Positions 1-12,510 of a stretch of 64,000 nucleotides of DNA are shown one piece after another. The notes below the pieces were generated by a model. The model made no database searches. It was not told the DNA's origin and saw nothing but the letters and a program-made list of their open reading frames with translations. Within the stretch, counting starts at the first letter, position 1. The number at the start of each line of letters is the position of its first letter. The position numbers and the translations under genes were made by a program. Origin of the DNA: Bugula neritina (Eukaryota; Bryozoa; Gymnolaemata; Cheilostomatida; Bugulidae); assembly GCA_964035545.1 (NCBI GenBank), contig OZ037768.1, positions 6,253,241 to 6,317,240 of the forward strand, in the 5' to 3' direction.

Positions 1-72
1 AGTGAGACTGGTGGAGCGGACGACTCTCAATCTACTATCTCCTCTGACTCAGAACATGGCTCTGACAATTAG
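1..72 (+). CDS. 3' end of an unidentified upstream gene (partial)
   Basis: Read in frame from base 1, the first 69 bases encode 23 residues, SETGGADDSQSTISSDSEHG followed by SDN, then a TAG stop at 70-72. The peptide is rich in Ser and Asp/Glu, typical of a disordered acidic C-terminal tail, possibly with casein kinase 2-type sites (inference). No domain is visible, so the product cannot be named. The frame is assigned only because it is open and ends in a biased-composition tail followed by AT-rich non-coding DNA. It could be chance coding. Confidence 0.4.
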   Translation, partial: SETGGADDSQSTISSDSEHGSDN

Positions 73-1189
73 CCAATGGGTGAACGGGATGAAGCAGTGC
101 GTTCATTGGTTACTATTAATGTTAGCATTTTTAGATGTTAATTTATTGCATTCTTTATTGTAATCCTTTCTGTGGGCTTTAAACTAGGTTGACACTTTCA
201 ACTCAATATTTGTTAGATGGCATCAAATTTGCTTGGTGTATTTCCATGTCTGTATTATACATAATTATTATATTACAATATACAAGTGACTGTAAAAACA
301 ATTAGTTATTTAATTCATAATTAATTGTAAATTATTGTATAGTTTGAGCAATGAATTATGATTAGAATATTATCATAATACACCTGAGGTCTTACAACCA
401 ACATACTTCGAGACTATGAAGGGGTATACTCCAATATTGATCAATTCAGGTGTAATGCTATGAACACTAACTTGTATAATAATTTATATGACTGTGACAT
501 CAGTATATCTATTTGCTTTTAATACTCAAAGCACTTTATCTTTGTTATGCTTTTGTAGTATATATGCTGCTCAGTAAATTATTATATAATAATATATGTA
601 ATATATTAGTAATATATTAATGTAGAGCAACCATCTTCACTTTAGTACAAATTAGTAAACATTACAATATTTCTAAAAACATAATAAGTTAATTAGCTGA
701 TACCCTTCATGCAGTGGTAAATCATGGTGGCAACTAAGTTTAAGAAGAGTTGTAAAGGAGGAAAATTATATGCATTTCTAGTGCAGTCGAAATTCATATC
801 GATGCAAGGATTCAAGGTCGTTCAAAGCCATGACAAGGATGAGTTTGCCAAAATTACAAAGTTATATACTCATATAGAAACTAAAATATTTTGCTCTGCT
901 ATTGAGAGATGACACAGCCTGTCAAAAATTAAGTGGGCTGTAGTGTAAAAAGGTCATTTATGCATGGAATTTACAGTCATTAGTCATCAACCTTGGTTCA
1001 ACTATATGAATTTTAAATCTGTTCTTGATGAGTCAATAAAAATGATAGGCCTACCATAAATTATAATGTCGGAATACAAGCAGTTTGAGAGGTAATACGG
1101 CCATATACTAAATTCTAAAATCTAGATTATTCCAATGATCGAAGGTGTAGCGTTGTGATATTTCGGAATTGTCTTTTCGAATATTAACA
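73..1189. other. AT-rich intergenic stretch
   Basis: This is probably the 3' flank of the gene ending at 72 and the upstream spacer of importin beta-1. It is rich in A/T homopolymers and TATA-like runs (for example 580-620). A 62-codon open frame at 724-912 has no recognisable motif and is not called. No RNA gene was recognised. Confidence 0.6.
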
Positions 1190-1336
1190 CTTTTTAATCA
1201 AGCGAGAGGTTACGTGAATAAACACGTGAAGCGGCCATTTCACTGCATTTAATTGTCCCTGAGGAAATTAGGGAAGTAAATGAATGAAGTTGCGCGCCAA
1301 AAGTGCCGCTAAAAAGTTTCCCTATACAGTGAAAAA
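1190..1336 (+). promoter_or_regulatory. probable promoter / 5' UTR of importin beta-1
   Basis: This is a locally GC-richer block directly upstream of the importin beta-1 start codon. It contains an E-box CACGTG near 1230, a CGGCCATTT motif resembling a YY1 site, and GCGCGCCAAAA at 1292-1302, which on the other strand reads as an E2F-type TTTTGGCGCGC site. TATA-less promoters with E-box, E2F and YY1 sites are common for housekeeping genes (known). That these sites act here is inference. A 5' UTR junction was not resolved. Confidence 0.45.
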
Positions 1337-4300
1337 ATGTCAACTGAAAAGCTTGTACAGATTCTAGAAAAAACTTTAGCTCCAGGTAAGGCAAGAAGTT
1401 AATTGGATTTAATGATTTGATCTCAATTTAAATTTTGAAATTCAACACTAACTGAACTCTAAGTCAACGTGAAAGTCTTAGTCTAAAAGCAACAGCAAGA
1501 CTAGCTCACCAAGTTAAACTCACACCGACAGTGACAATTGAAAATAAAATTGAATAACTTAATGTGAAGCTATGTGTAAACTTTCACTTCGACTTTGGTG
1601 AATAAAACCGAGTACTAACTACTACTAGTCAGACTCACGCTCAGCAGTTACTAGTTTATAGTTGGAGTTAGTGTTGCAGTGACTAATAAATATAATAATA
1701 GTTATAATATTAATATATACTTCTAGTTTATAATTATTATTTAGTAATTAATTATGAATAACTGTCAGCTCGCGTTGTGACTGAACTCATAATATTTTAA
1801 CCTGAAGCAAAGTTAAAAATAAATATTTGCATTCAAATTTGAAGTTTTCGGTTCAGATTGCTTTTTGTTGCACTAAATCTTATCAGTTTTAGTTTGCAAT
1901 GGCCTAGTAGAAAAGTACAAAACTTGTTGAAACTTTTGTAAAGCATTACTATATTAATTTTGTCATTTACAAAAGGGAGACCAAAACATGGGGAAATTCA
2001 AATTGTCTTTTTAGAGCAATTTCAAATAAATATAATCAGGCAGTTATTTGTAAAATACAGTGAATTGGTAACCCAAATATTGACATGAATAGGTGTGGAT
2101 TTAGATTAAGTAAAGGCAACTTAGTAGTTTTCTATATCTAGTCTGAATCGATACCCATTTAATGTTCTGATGTTATGAGCATAATAAGAAAGACTTAAAA
2201 CTGTGATTCTGAATCGAAATTTGTTCTTCACTCTATAAAGCTTTTACAATATAAAAAGGCAAACAATAGTACGTCAAAAACCTTTACTTCATACAATTAT
2301 AAGGCACTTGACTTGTTATAACATTGAATTTGTTTTGTCCTGTGCATAGCCAATTTTTATGAAGTCAGTAACTGTTGACACTTATAATTACATATGTAAA
2401 AATCGCCAAGTGAAAAGAGACCTTCAAGTTATAAGTGTCAGCTTAGTGTTTAATGTGGCCTTGTCGTTGATTCATCCAGTGATAAATTGCATCATGGCAA
2501 ATTATTAAGAAAACAAATCAAAATTTTAAAGAATAAGTATTTTCAATAGATTCAAGGATAGCTGCAAATATTACAATTGAAATTGATGCTGTATAAGACA
2601 TTTGCAATGATATTAACCAAGTGGTATTCACTATTCAGTATAAATAACTTTATTCTAATCTGCTTGCAGACCAAAATGAGTTACAGGCAGCAAAGCAATA
2701 TTTGGATCAAGCGGCATCTGTAAACCTGGTAAGTGGATCTCATATAGTTTTGCAAGTTGAGAAATAATCTATAGCCTTTGGAACTGCTGTTGTCCACTGC
2801 TAATCACCATATTGGGTGATTGTGTTTTATGGCTATATACTTGTGTTGTAGCCTAATTTACTGACTTCTCTATCGGAAATCTTGAGAAATGGAGGAAACA
2901 GCCAAGTGGCGCGAATGCAAGCTGGTATCCAGTTGAAAAATCATCTATACTCAAAGGACTTTGACATTCGGTGTCAGTATCAACAAAGATGGCTAACATT
3001 CCCCGAAGAGATGAAAGCGTTCATAAAAACAAATGTAAACAGCCTAAAATCATGTTTTCAAAATTTATGTAGCTTTTTCAACCTCAATTAAACATAATAA
3101 TGTACTTGATAACATTTGTTAGGTTTTGTCCACTCTTGGATCAGAGCATCGGCCGAGCCAGGCAGCGCAGTGTGTAGCTTCAATCGCATGCGCGGAGTTA
3201 CCTCAGCACCAATGGCCAGATCTCATTAAACTTCTAGTTCATAATGTCACGGCCACCACCAGTACGGAGATGATGAAAGAAGCCTCACTGGAAGCTATAG
3301 GATATATTTGTCAGGACATTGTAAGCCCTTACAGTGTGATTGAGTTGCAAAACTTTCACCTACATGCTTAAAGTTGTATCTGTGTGTCCAGTGATTTGTT
3401 GCTAAATAGTTTTAATAAATAAAACTGATGGTAAATACCTTAAGGCTTAAAGTTTGCATGAACCATTTTGTATAAATCACATTTTGTAGATGGAGCCTGT
3501 ACACGTAGATGTCACAGTTATTATCAAGTGACTGATATTTTGTTTTATGTTGTGTGCATCTATAACTTCTGCGATGCTTATATGGCTTGTTTGTTGAAAT
3601 TTGGTTTTTATATTCAATTTTCAAAGGAATCCGATGTGCTGGAAACACAGAGTAATGATATTCTAACAGCTATTGTTCACGGCATGAAAAAAGATGAGTC
3701 CAGTGATTACGTGCGACTAGCGGCTACAAACGCTCTTCTCAACTCCCTAGAATTCACCAAAGCTAATTTTGACGTAGAGGTAATTATTTTATTGCAACTG
3801 GCTGCATGCATCTGTTACTAGGAGATTTGATATTGTAGCACCACACAGTCTCCACAATAGACTTCATTGAGCCAAATGTAGTGTATGTGATTTTCAAGTG
3901 GCATATATCGTAAGAACATTTGTATTACATAAAAGTTGCGACTCAAAATGATTTCATCTTTAATGTGTGGATTTTTACTGTATTTTCAACAATTAGCTTA
4001 GCATTGTTTTGCTCTTGATTTATTTTAGACGGAAAGAAATTTCATCATGCAAGTGGTTTGTGAAGCTACACAGTCTACAGATATCCATGTGAAAACGGCT
4101 GCCTTGCAATGTTTAGTGAAAATTATGTCTTTGCACTACACTTACATGGAGAACTACATGGGCCATGCTTTATTTGCCGTAAGTATGCTGCAAGTTTTTC
4201 ATGCCAACACTTAACAAGACAAATATTTGTGTGAAATTAAGTACAAATAGCAATATTTGGCGTTCTTTGATTCCTAGCGCCTGGGTTCATTACGTAATTC

Positions 4301-7300
4301 TGCTCTAAATTCTCCGAGTATTAGCAATTAAGTTTATAAACGTAATAACGCTTATTTGAATATCTGATCACATTTGTATCTAATACAACAGGTCGCTTTG
4401 ATATCCGTGACTTTCGGCATATGTGCACTACTATTAATTAACTTGCGAAATGTTGCTGTGTGGCAGTCCTCCAATTAGTCAGGGTTATCTGCCCATTGAG
4501 TGGAAGAGTTTATTCCTACAGTTTCAGTCGACTCACTGCAAGTTGTTTCAGGCTGCAGCATTGGCTTAAACAAAGTTTTTCTAATTGCAAGAGAAGGGCA
4601 TGGTAGCGTCTATATGCCTGTACACAAGTGTTGGTGTAACCTGGCGTACAGTGATATATTGAATATTGCAGATTACGATAGAGGCTATGAAATCTGAACA
4701 CGATGAGATAGCCCTGCAGGGCATAGAGTTCTGGTCTACAGTGTGTGACGAGGAAGTTGACCTTGGCATAGAGCTGCAAGAGGTAACCCGGCTATAGCTT
4801 ACCTTTTACTTTGCTGCTGTCACCTACTTATATATAGCTGCTGTATTATATAACCCTTGCTGTGTGCTCTTTAGGCACAAGAAATCGGCAGAGCACCTGA
4901 CAGAACTAGCTGTCACTACGCAAAAGGTGCCCTGGCATATCTCGTCCCCATTCTCACTGAAATCATGACCAAACAAGTAAGTGACGCTCAACACCCTTAT
5001 TATACAATAGATCATTGTAGTTGTTGCTCTAGTTCAGGTTTGTCTGCTCACGCCACACTCTCCTGTCCCTAGGATAATGAGACCGAAGATGACGATGAGT
5101 GGAACCCGTGTAAAGCTGCTGGAGTGTCTCTCATGTTACTAGCCACCTGCTGTGAAGATGACATCGTGCCTCACGTGCTGCCATTTGTTACACAAAATAT
5201 TAACCTGCCTGATTGGAACAAAAGAGATGCCGCCATTATGGCTTTTGGTACGTCCTGTATCCAGCCACATGTTTGAGCTTTTAAATTGTACGCTTATCTC
5301 CGTAATTGGTGTTTATCTTCAGACAATCAATAACCTTGCTATTTTGATTCTTGCCATTCCTAGCAGATCAAACTATACTTACATACAAAGTTTACTAATA
5401 GGATCGATACTCGAAGGACCCGACCCGGATAAGATGAAGCCTGTGGTAGCTGAGGCTATGCCTAGTCTAATAACACTGCTCAAGGACCAGTCGCCTGCTG
5501 TGAGAGACACTGTGGCGTGGACAATCGGCAGAGTTTGTGAGTTGCTGCCAGAAGCAGCCATTAACCCGACGTTCCTGGTGCCGCTGGTTGAGGGGCTGGT
5601 GGTGGGGCTGGACGACGTTCCCAGAGTTGCTGCTAATGTCGCCTGGGTTTGTAGCTTCTGTTCATATCACAGAATCAACATGTAAGCCATTGCAGCATCT
5701 AGTTTCGTTTAATTAAACTAAAAGTTTTATTGGCTGTCTCTTAATGTTGGCAGGCGTTCTCCTCCCTGGCTGAGGCAGCGTATGACGAGGCAGCACAGCA
5801 GGCTGACGAGCCGGATACTTACTGCCTCAGCTCCGTGTTCTCACCTATTGTGGAAAAGTTGTTGGCTACGACAGGCAGAGCAGACGGTGAGCAATCTTTT
5901 ACTAGATAGTCATGTGACCAAGTAGTCATGTGGCTCAAGAACTCTTACTATCTAGTCATGTACAAGTCTTTGAGACCAAACATGCCTCTGCGTATAGTCA
6001 CCATTCCTGTGAGAGTCCAGATGGTAAGGGCTGTTAGGCAGCCTCAAACTATGCTGACTGTTCCTTGTATCCCCGGCAGCCTAACAGCGTGTGGTACACT
6101 AGTCTGGCTCATGTAACCACAGCTGCTCGCTATGTTGTGTGTGTCTGTATGTATGTGTATACATTAAGTACGTGTGTATTACTAACAGGAAACCTAAATA
6201 ACTTGCGGAGTGCCGCGTATGAAGCACTGATGGAGCTGATAAAGAATAGCCCCAAAGACTGCTACGAAGTGGTCAAGAGAACGACTGAGATAATCCTACA
6301 AAGATTACAGACAATCCTGCAAATGGAGGTAGTCTATCCTCTGCTTATTCTTATTCTGTTATTATGACGGTGACCATGGATTTACCTTTCTCTGGTTTAA
6401 ATAGCATTTTTCTTGCTAGTCTGTACAAGTAGCCATTTGCCTGTGTATAACTCGTGCTATTCTTACCCCACCCAGTATATTCACTGATGAGTTAGCTAAG
6501 TGAGCCAGTCTGGTACTGCATGCTATACACTGTGTGTGTATGCAGTACCAGACCTACCTGCTCTCTTAGTGTTAGTTTAGTGATAGAATAAACAGAGTAA
6601 AGAGTGGGCAGGAGATTCTCTTGTTCTAAGTGACTCCTTCCCGCTCATTGCTTGTCAACTTCTTATTGAGTTGATGTCAGCCCTGTGCTACACGCAGCAT
6701 TCTTATTGGCTGATCTCATAGTTGTAAGAAGTACACGACCTTCAGTTGTCCTTAACACAACTTTTAGGCTGCCAAAAATTTTGTCAGTAAAAAGTTATTT
6801 ATGTTGGATCCCTTCTTGAACTTACTGTGCCTACATTTTGTACTTACTCTACTTACTCTACTTACTCTACTCAAGTTATTGTACTTGCTGTTTGTAGTCT
6901 CAAGTTCACAGTTCCTCGGACAGGGTGCAGTTCAACGACCTCCAGTCCCTGCTGTGCGCCACTCTCCAGGTAACACCTTCTTCTGCCTTACTCTGACCTG
7001 CCACTACACTCGCAGGGTGCTGGTCTTCTGGTCTCTCTAACTTCATCTCATGCTAAGCAGCTGCAGACTGTTCAGTATGAATAAAGTCCCACACTGTTGA
7101 ATGCATAGCTAATTAGCTCATGCCTTTTATTGGGGGTGGGATGAGTAGCTGCTACAGTTTTTCACTTTCCATATTGATGCTGCGAAAACAAATAGACTTT
7201 CCAATCTATTTCCCTTCTGTTTGGTTGCCTGTAGCATACACCAGTTCCGTAATATATTCACTTTACTAGTTGCAAAGTAAAGACTGCTTCGTTTAATTTA

Positions 7301-9861
7301 CTTTTAACACATTTTCAACTGATTTCTAGTTGAACGAAAGTTTATCAATCAAGTACTGTCTGTTAATAGGTTGATGTGTTCTGTGTTTGTAGAGTGTTCT
7401 GAAGAAGGTGACCGGAGAAGACGCTCTTCAAATCGCCGACCTGATCATGCAAGCGCTGCTGCAGATGCTGCACTCGTCTAGCAACAGCGGCGGCAGCACC
7501 TCTCAGACTAGTAGCGGTGGTGTTCAGGAAGATGCCATGCTGGCCATATCAGCTATGATAGAGAAACTAGGGGCTCACTTTGTCAAATACATGGAAGTGT
7601 TCAAACCAATCCTCATCCAGTCCCTTAACAACTCTGCTGAATACCAGGTATTGGAGTTGTTATGTACTTCCCGTGTTGGTGTGAAGCAGCTTAGTGGCTG
7701 AGGCCCAGTTTGAGGTCCCTTAATCTCATCCCGGCATTCGTGTTGCCAGGAGAAACTTATTGCTGCTCCTAAAAATTCTACTATCCACAAAATCTCCAAT
7801 TTAGCGGTAAACACAGTTTGAGAGTGTGCTGTAAAACATTGTGTATATTCTCTCCAAAACCTGTCATCAAAGGTTACATTGTTGAGGTTATGGTTTTACT
7901 TTATCTCTTCTATACGAAGCGTTGACATTAGCATCACTTGCTTAATTCCTAAAACTCCAAGTTTTACTATTCTCACCTCACCCAGTATATTCACTGATGA
8001 GTTAGCTAATTGAGCCAGTCTGGTACTGCATGCTATACACTGTGTGTGTATGCAGTAGCAGACCTACCTGCTCTCTTGGTGTTAGTTCAGTGATAGAATA
8101 AACAGAGTAAAGAGTAGGCAGGAGATTCTCTTGTTCTAAGTGACTCCTTCCCGCTCATTGCTTGTCAACTTCTTATTGAGTTGATGTCAGCCCTGTGCTA
8201 CACGCAGCATTCTTATTGGCTGATCTCATAGTTGTAAGAAGTACACGACCTTCAGTTGTCCTTGACAGCTAATGACATCTCTTATATATGCAAAGTATTT
8301 CATAGTAAACTGTTTTGTAGGTGTGTTTTGTTGCCGTCAACTGTGTTGGTGACTTATGCAGAGGGCTAGGGTTGCAGATGAGAGAGCATGTGAATGACCT
8401 CATGCCCATTCTACTCAAAATACTCGGGGTAAGTTTCCACTCCTGTGTTACCAGGCAATGCTTTACTCACCAGATAGTCAGCTGGGACGGTAAATCACCG
8501 TGTCAGTGTTACTCTGGTGACAGAATAATATGAGAATGCTGGACACTGACTCTGTGCTTGTTTTAAGCATGTCAGTGTCTGGCTTTCTATATGCGCCTCT
8601 GAGAGTTGGCTTAGGCCCAGTGCCTCTGCCATAGTTTTGAGGTGTACAGGTTATTCCGCTATACAGTAATATGTAAGTAAGGACAGTATTGTCCTGTAAC
8701 AGCTGATGCGCTGTAAGATTCTACGTTCTTCACCTTCACACAGGATGACAAAGTTGACAGAACAGTGAAGCCAGGAGTACTGAGTGTGTTTGGAGACATC
8801 GCACTCGCCATTGGCTCCGAGTTCGCTGCCTACCTGCCCATTGCTGTCTCCACTTTAGAGCAAGCATCTAACGTCACAGCTCCTAAGGTTGGTTCTATAT
8901 GCCTGTGGTAACACTTACTGCTCTTTCCTGCTTGTCTATACTGTGTATACACAGAGAATATCTACACTGCATAGTTATATACTCTTATTGCCTGTTTGCA
9001 GGGAGACTATGATATGATAGACTATGTGAATGAGCTCAGAGAAAACTGTCTGGAGGCCTACACGGGTATAGTTCAGGGTCTCAAAGGTGAAAATGGCTCT
9101 CAATGTGCGTTCTTAACGTTTGCCTGTTCTTTTTCTAAACTGAAACGTTCTTCTGTTTGTGTTTGTTTCTACAATGTTACATCTGTTCAGTGTTTTGTTG
9201 AACAGACACTACATGTATTACTATACAGCTGTCACATTGTACATATATTGCTATACAACTGTCACATTGTACATATATTACTATAAGGCAGTCGTGTGTA
9301 TATTTCAACAGCTAATGTGGAGCTGCTCCTACCTCATGCTCAAAAAGTTGTCAGCTTCATAGAAGCCGTCTCTGCTGACGTAGAGAGAACCGACGGTGTG
9401 ACGTGCGCTGCCTGTGGTCTCATTGGGTAGGTGATGACTAATCTGTTTCTGTGTTTAGTTTTCTATTCAGTCGAGTAGAGATTAGATCGTGATGTTGGTA
9501 TCATCTGGTGGTTCTCCCCTCTGATTAACTTGGCTTATGCTCACCAATGCTTTTGTAGCTGTACACCTGTCTTATGTCATGAAATTGGCTGAATATTTTG
9601 TGGAAAAGAATTTGTGTTGTGTAAACTTGGTGCATTTTTAATGATCAATTTCAGCAAATGTTTGAAAATGAAATGGAAATAATTGTGGTGAATATTTACA
9701 GAGACCTGGCGATGGCGTTTGGTGCGCAGGCCATACCTATGAGTGAGAAAGATTCCATCACAGCTCTGCTCACCGCCGGCAGACGCTCTAAAAATAGTAA
9801 AACTAAGACTCTGGCTGTGTGGGCCACCAAAGAGCTGAGGAAACTGAAACCAGCCAGCTGA
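1337..9861 (+). CDS. KPNB1: Importin subunit beta-1 (karyopherin beta-1), 19 coding exons
   Basis: This nuclear import receptor binds importin-alpha or cargo directly, docks on FG nucleoporins and is released by RanGTP. Exons: 1337-1385, 2670-2728, 2852-3034, 3123-3320, 3627-3779, 4029-4178, 4672-4782, 4875-4976, 5073-5247, 5402-5646, 5754-5886, 6189-6328, 6898-6969, 7393-7647, 8321-8428, 8744-8887, 9002-9086, 9312-9426, 9702-9861. Spliced length is 2637 nt, 878 aa; the human protein is 876 aa. Conserved signatures run the full length: [53 protein letters not shown], the acidic loop [17 protein letters not shown] (the DDDDDW region that touches importin-alpha and Ran), [48 protein letters not shown] and the C-terminal [18 protein letters not shown]. 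The HEAT-repeat solenoid is complete. The start is chosen because [20 protein letters not shown] aligns with the human N-terminus and has A at -3. Introns 12 and 14 hold copies of one 301-bp element. Confidence 0.97.
6457..6757 (+). repeat. 301-bp structured repeat, copy 1 (importin beta-1 intron 12)
   Basis: This is collinear with 7967-8267 at a constant offset of 1510 bp, with no indels and about 8 mismatches by eye (about 97% identity). A perfect 12-bp hairpin stem, TCTGGTACTGCA / TGCAGTACCAGA, surrounds a loop at about 6541. A second stem pairs GAGTGGGCAGGAG (about 6602) with CTCCTTCCCGCTC. An AGAATA sequence between the two stems fits the H-box pattern ANANNA. It could be a mobile element, a tandemly duplicated intronic structured RNA, or both. 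Confidence 0.85.
7967..8267 (+). repeat. 301-bp structured repeat, copy 2 (importin beta-1 intron 14)
   Basis: This is the second copy of the element at 6457-6757. Compared with copy 1 it has a C-to-G change that breaks one pair of the first hairpin (TGCAGTAGCAGA) and a G-to-A change in the second stem, so copy 1 is the better-folded version. Exons 13 and 14 of importin beta-1 lie between the two copies, so a segmental duplication would have had to exclude them. Separate insertion of the same element is more likely (inference). Confidence 0.85.
9216..9286 (+). repeat. short tandem repeat, about 30-bp unit, in importin beta-1 intron 17
   Basis: The unit ACTATACAGCTGTCACATTG plus about 10 more bases occurs about 2.5 times with few changes, just upstream of exon 18. 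It has no evident function. Confidence 0.6.
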
Positions 9862-12510
9862 GTGAGTTCTGTCTTCAGCTTCTGCTGTACTCTGTGTCTA
9901 TCTACAGTTACACCATATGAAGGGAAATAACTCCCATCTGAAAATATAGTTTTACAATCGTTCAAGTTTATTTTTGATAATTAGTTTTCTTTTCCTAAAT
10001 TATTTTAAATTCAGTCTCAAACTTTCCTGTTATTTTGTGTTTGAAAAAACAATTGGCTGTTATTATTTCTATGAAAAAGTTACAAGATTTCAGTCTAGAA
10101 AAGGTTTGTGTATAAATAGAATTTCCTTTTTCAAAACTTGTGGGAGAGTCATACAGTAATAGATAATTATCTTCATCTTCTCCTCATGTTAGGTTTTTAT
10201 ACATAAATAGTGTAATTTCCGCTACGGCTTGTGATATCCTTAAAGTAGAGTTTTTGTGAGAATAGCGAAAACGTTTTAAAATAATAATGATGCCGATACC
10301 GACAAAATATTTATATTGTAGTGTTTATCACAAGTTTACTTGCCTGAACTGGCATTTACACATAATTTTGTGTTCCGAATAAAATGTTTACCAGGACTTC
10401 AGCAAATAAGTTGCTCTACGCTACGTCTATACGTGTTGCCTCTTTATATGCAGGACTAACGCTGACACAAAAGATGTCTGTAGAAGTTCCATGCCAGTGC
10501 TGACAGCTGACTGAGTGAATGACTGAGAACAAGAGTGACTGCTATCCATGACATGCACCCGCTCTTCACCTGCATCTGCTCACCTACATTCTCATTGGCT
10601 TAGCCCGCCTTCCTCGTGCAACTACCCGACTCTTCTATAATCTAGGACACATTTATATCTCAAACAGCCACTGCCCACTGTTTAATGCAGCCCGAAATAA
10701 AATGACTCGTACTTTGCTGACTTGGTGCTGACCTAACGCCGGGCTGTGCTGCCAGTTTATTACAATCGTTGATTTGTACGGAGGGTATCTAATATTGATA
10801 TTGTGCATAGATATTTCCCGGCCTATTCCTGCCATTATTTTTTGTCCCTTTACTCAATCTTCTCGTTGGCTATTTCAGCATTTCCTTAGTGAATATTTCT
10901 TTATTCTACGAATCTTCACAATTGCGCCATTTCTACATTTTTTCATGTCTCTAAGATATTTTCATCTAATTGTGAAATTGCGAGTTATGAACCTGTTTTT
11001 AGTTTAGTTATTTTTCTGACAGACATCATTGTTGAATGCTAGAATTTTATTACCAAAATATACTGTTCCTAAGTTGTATAATATTTGTATTTGAATGCCT
11101 GGATTTTTATTTGACATATCAGCAGACTACCAAAATGCATTACTGACCTTGTTTTCCTCTACCAAATTGCACCCTGCATATGTATTGACTTTTTAACTCA
11201 TTTTCTTCTGCTTCCGACATAGAAAGTGGTGTGAGTAGTAGGTTTAATATACAATAAAGTTTTCTTCAATTGCTTCATGTTGTGTTACATGTTTTTGCTA
11301 TCTGCAATATTCATACACTGTACATGTTTGGATTTCGAGAGGTCAAACTACTTCAATGAAGACGCACCTGAATATATGCGAACCGCAGAGATTGTGGTGA
11401 TGCACAAGAAATATTTATCTCGTGTAGATGGGTAAACTGAACATTTGGAATTTTATCAATAGATTTTGTGGAGTTTTCTGCCTCTGACACAAGGTAAAGC
11501 TCTCGGCTGGGTAAGTAGGCTAAATGCTGCTGTTGGTCGCACATTATTGCTCAAGCCAGTTGACCATTCTAAATGTAATAAATGAAAAAAGTGATACTTT
11601 GTAAGTGATTGGCCTTAAAACCAGGTTGACCAGAAAGTAAGATCTAGTATTTTCGCTGCAATATATTATATTCTTTTATTTGGTAAGTCTCAAGTTTGTA
11701 AGAAAATGTGGCATTGCAGTCAGTTCAGCTGCAGCATAAGGAGTTGTCTGTAAAATAAATCTAGCAGTGACACTTGATACTCCCTCATGGGCTTAACTTT
11801 AATAGTTCTAATAAACAATGTGTTGGATTTGGTTCAAATAAATGGCAAATTTTAAACAAACAAGTGTCGGCAAAAATACTTTGCCGGAATTGAACAGCTT
11901 AACTATATGTATATGTACTATGGCTTGTTAAATATTTTATTTTATATCTTGATGGATGAAGTGAACATTGAATTAAAATTGTAGCGGGTTTGAAGTTTAA
12001 ATGCACCTTTAGAGCTCATTGCTTGTATCTTGCAATAAAATTCATTGACCTCAACCAACAGGAATTCAAATAGTTAAACTTGATTCAATATGATATTGTG
12101 CCAAGTGTGTATGCTACTGTGCTATACATGGTTGTGAAGGCCCTATATTAAAGGATTTCTTGCAATTGAGCGATTAAATTCATTTTCCAGTTTTCTGCTT
12201 CCATCAAAAATACAACTCCTAATTATAGATATGCTTTGATTTATTAAATAATTTATAAATACATTTTAGGAAAACCTTTTAATCAAAGTATAAAGTTCTC
12301 ACAATAAGTCATAACTTATCACACCATAACTATCCAAGAAGACCAACATGTCATAAACCTTTTTTAATGCTTTCTTCATAAATGCATGAACTTTCAGAAA
12401 GCCTGTTCAAATGGTCACTGCAGCTATATAAATGATCACTAATAAATATTGTTATTATCAAATATAATAAGATTTACGGAATGAGCTTCTCTAATAATGC
12501 TGAGATTTGT
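9862..12510. other. intergenic: importin beta-1 3' flank and TPPP 3' flank
   Basis: This is the convergent spacer. The first good poly(A) signal after the importin stop is AATAAA at 10378-10383 on the + strand. On the - strand, AATAAA at 12245-12240 is a candidate signal for TPPP. Open frames of 60-77 codons here show no motifs and are not called. Confidence 0.55.

Noticed and set aside
724-912. 62-codon + strand frame MVATKFKKSCKGG...
   Set aside because: No motif, no splice context, isolated in AT-rich intergenic DNA.
10500-10640. Third, diverged copy of the importin intron repeat
   Set aside because: Only short matches around CATTCTCATTGGCT; too weak to call.
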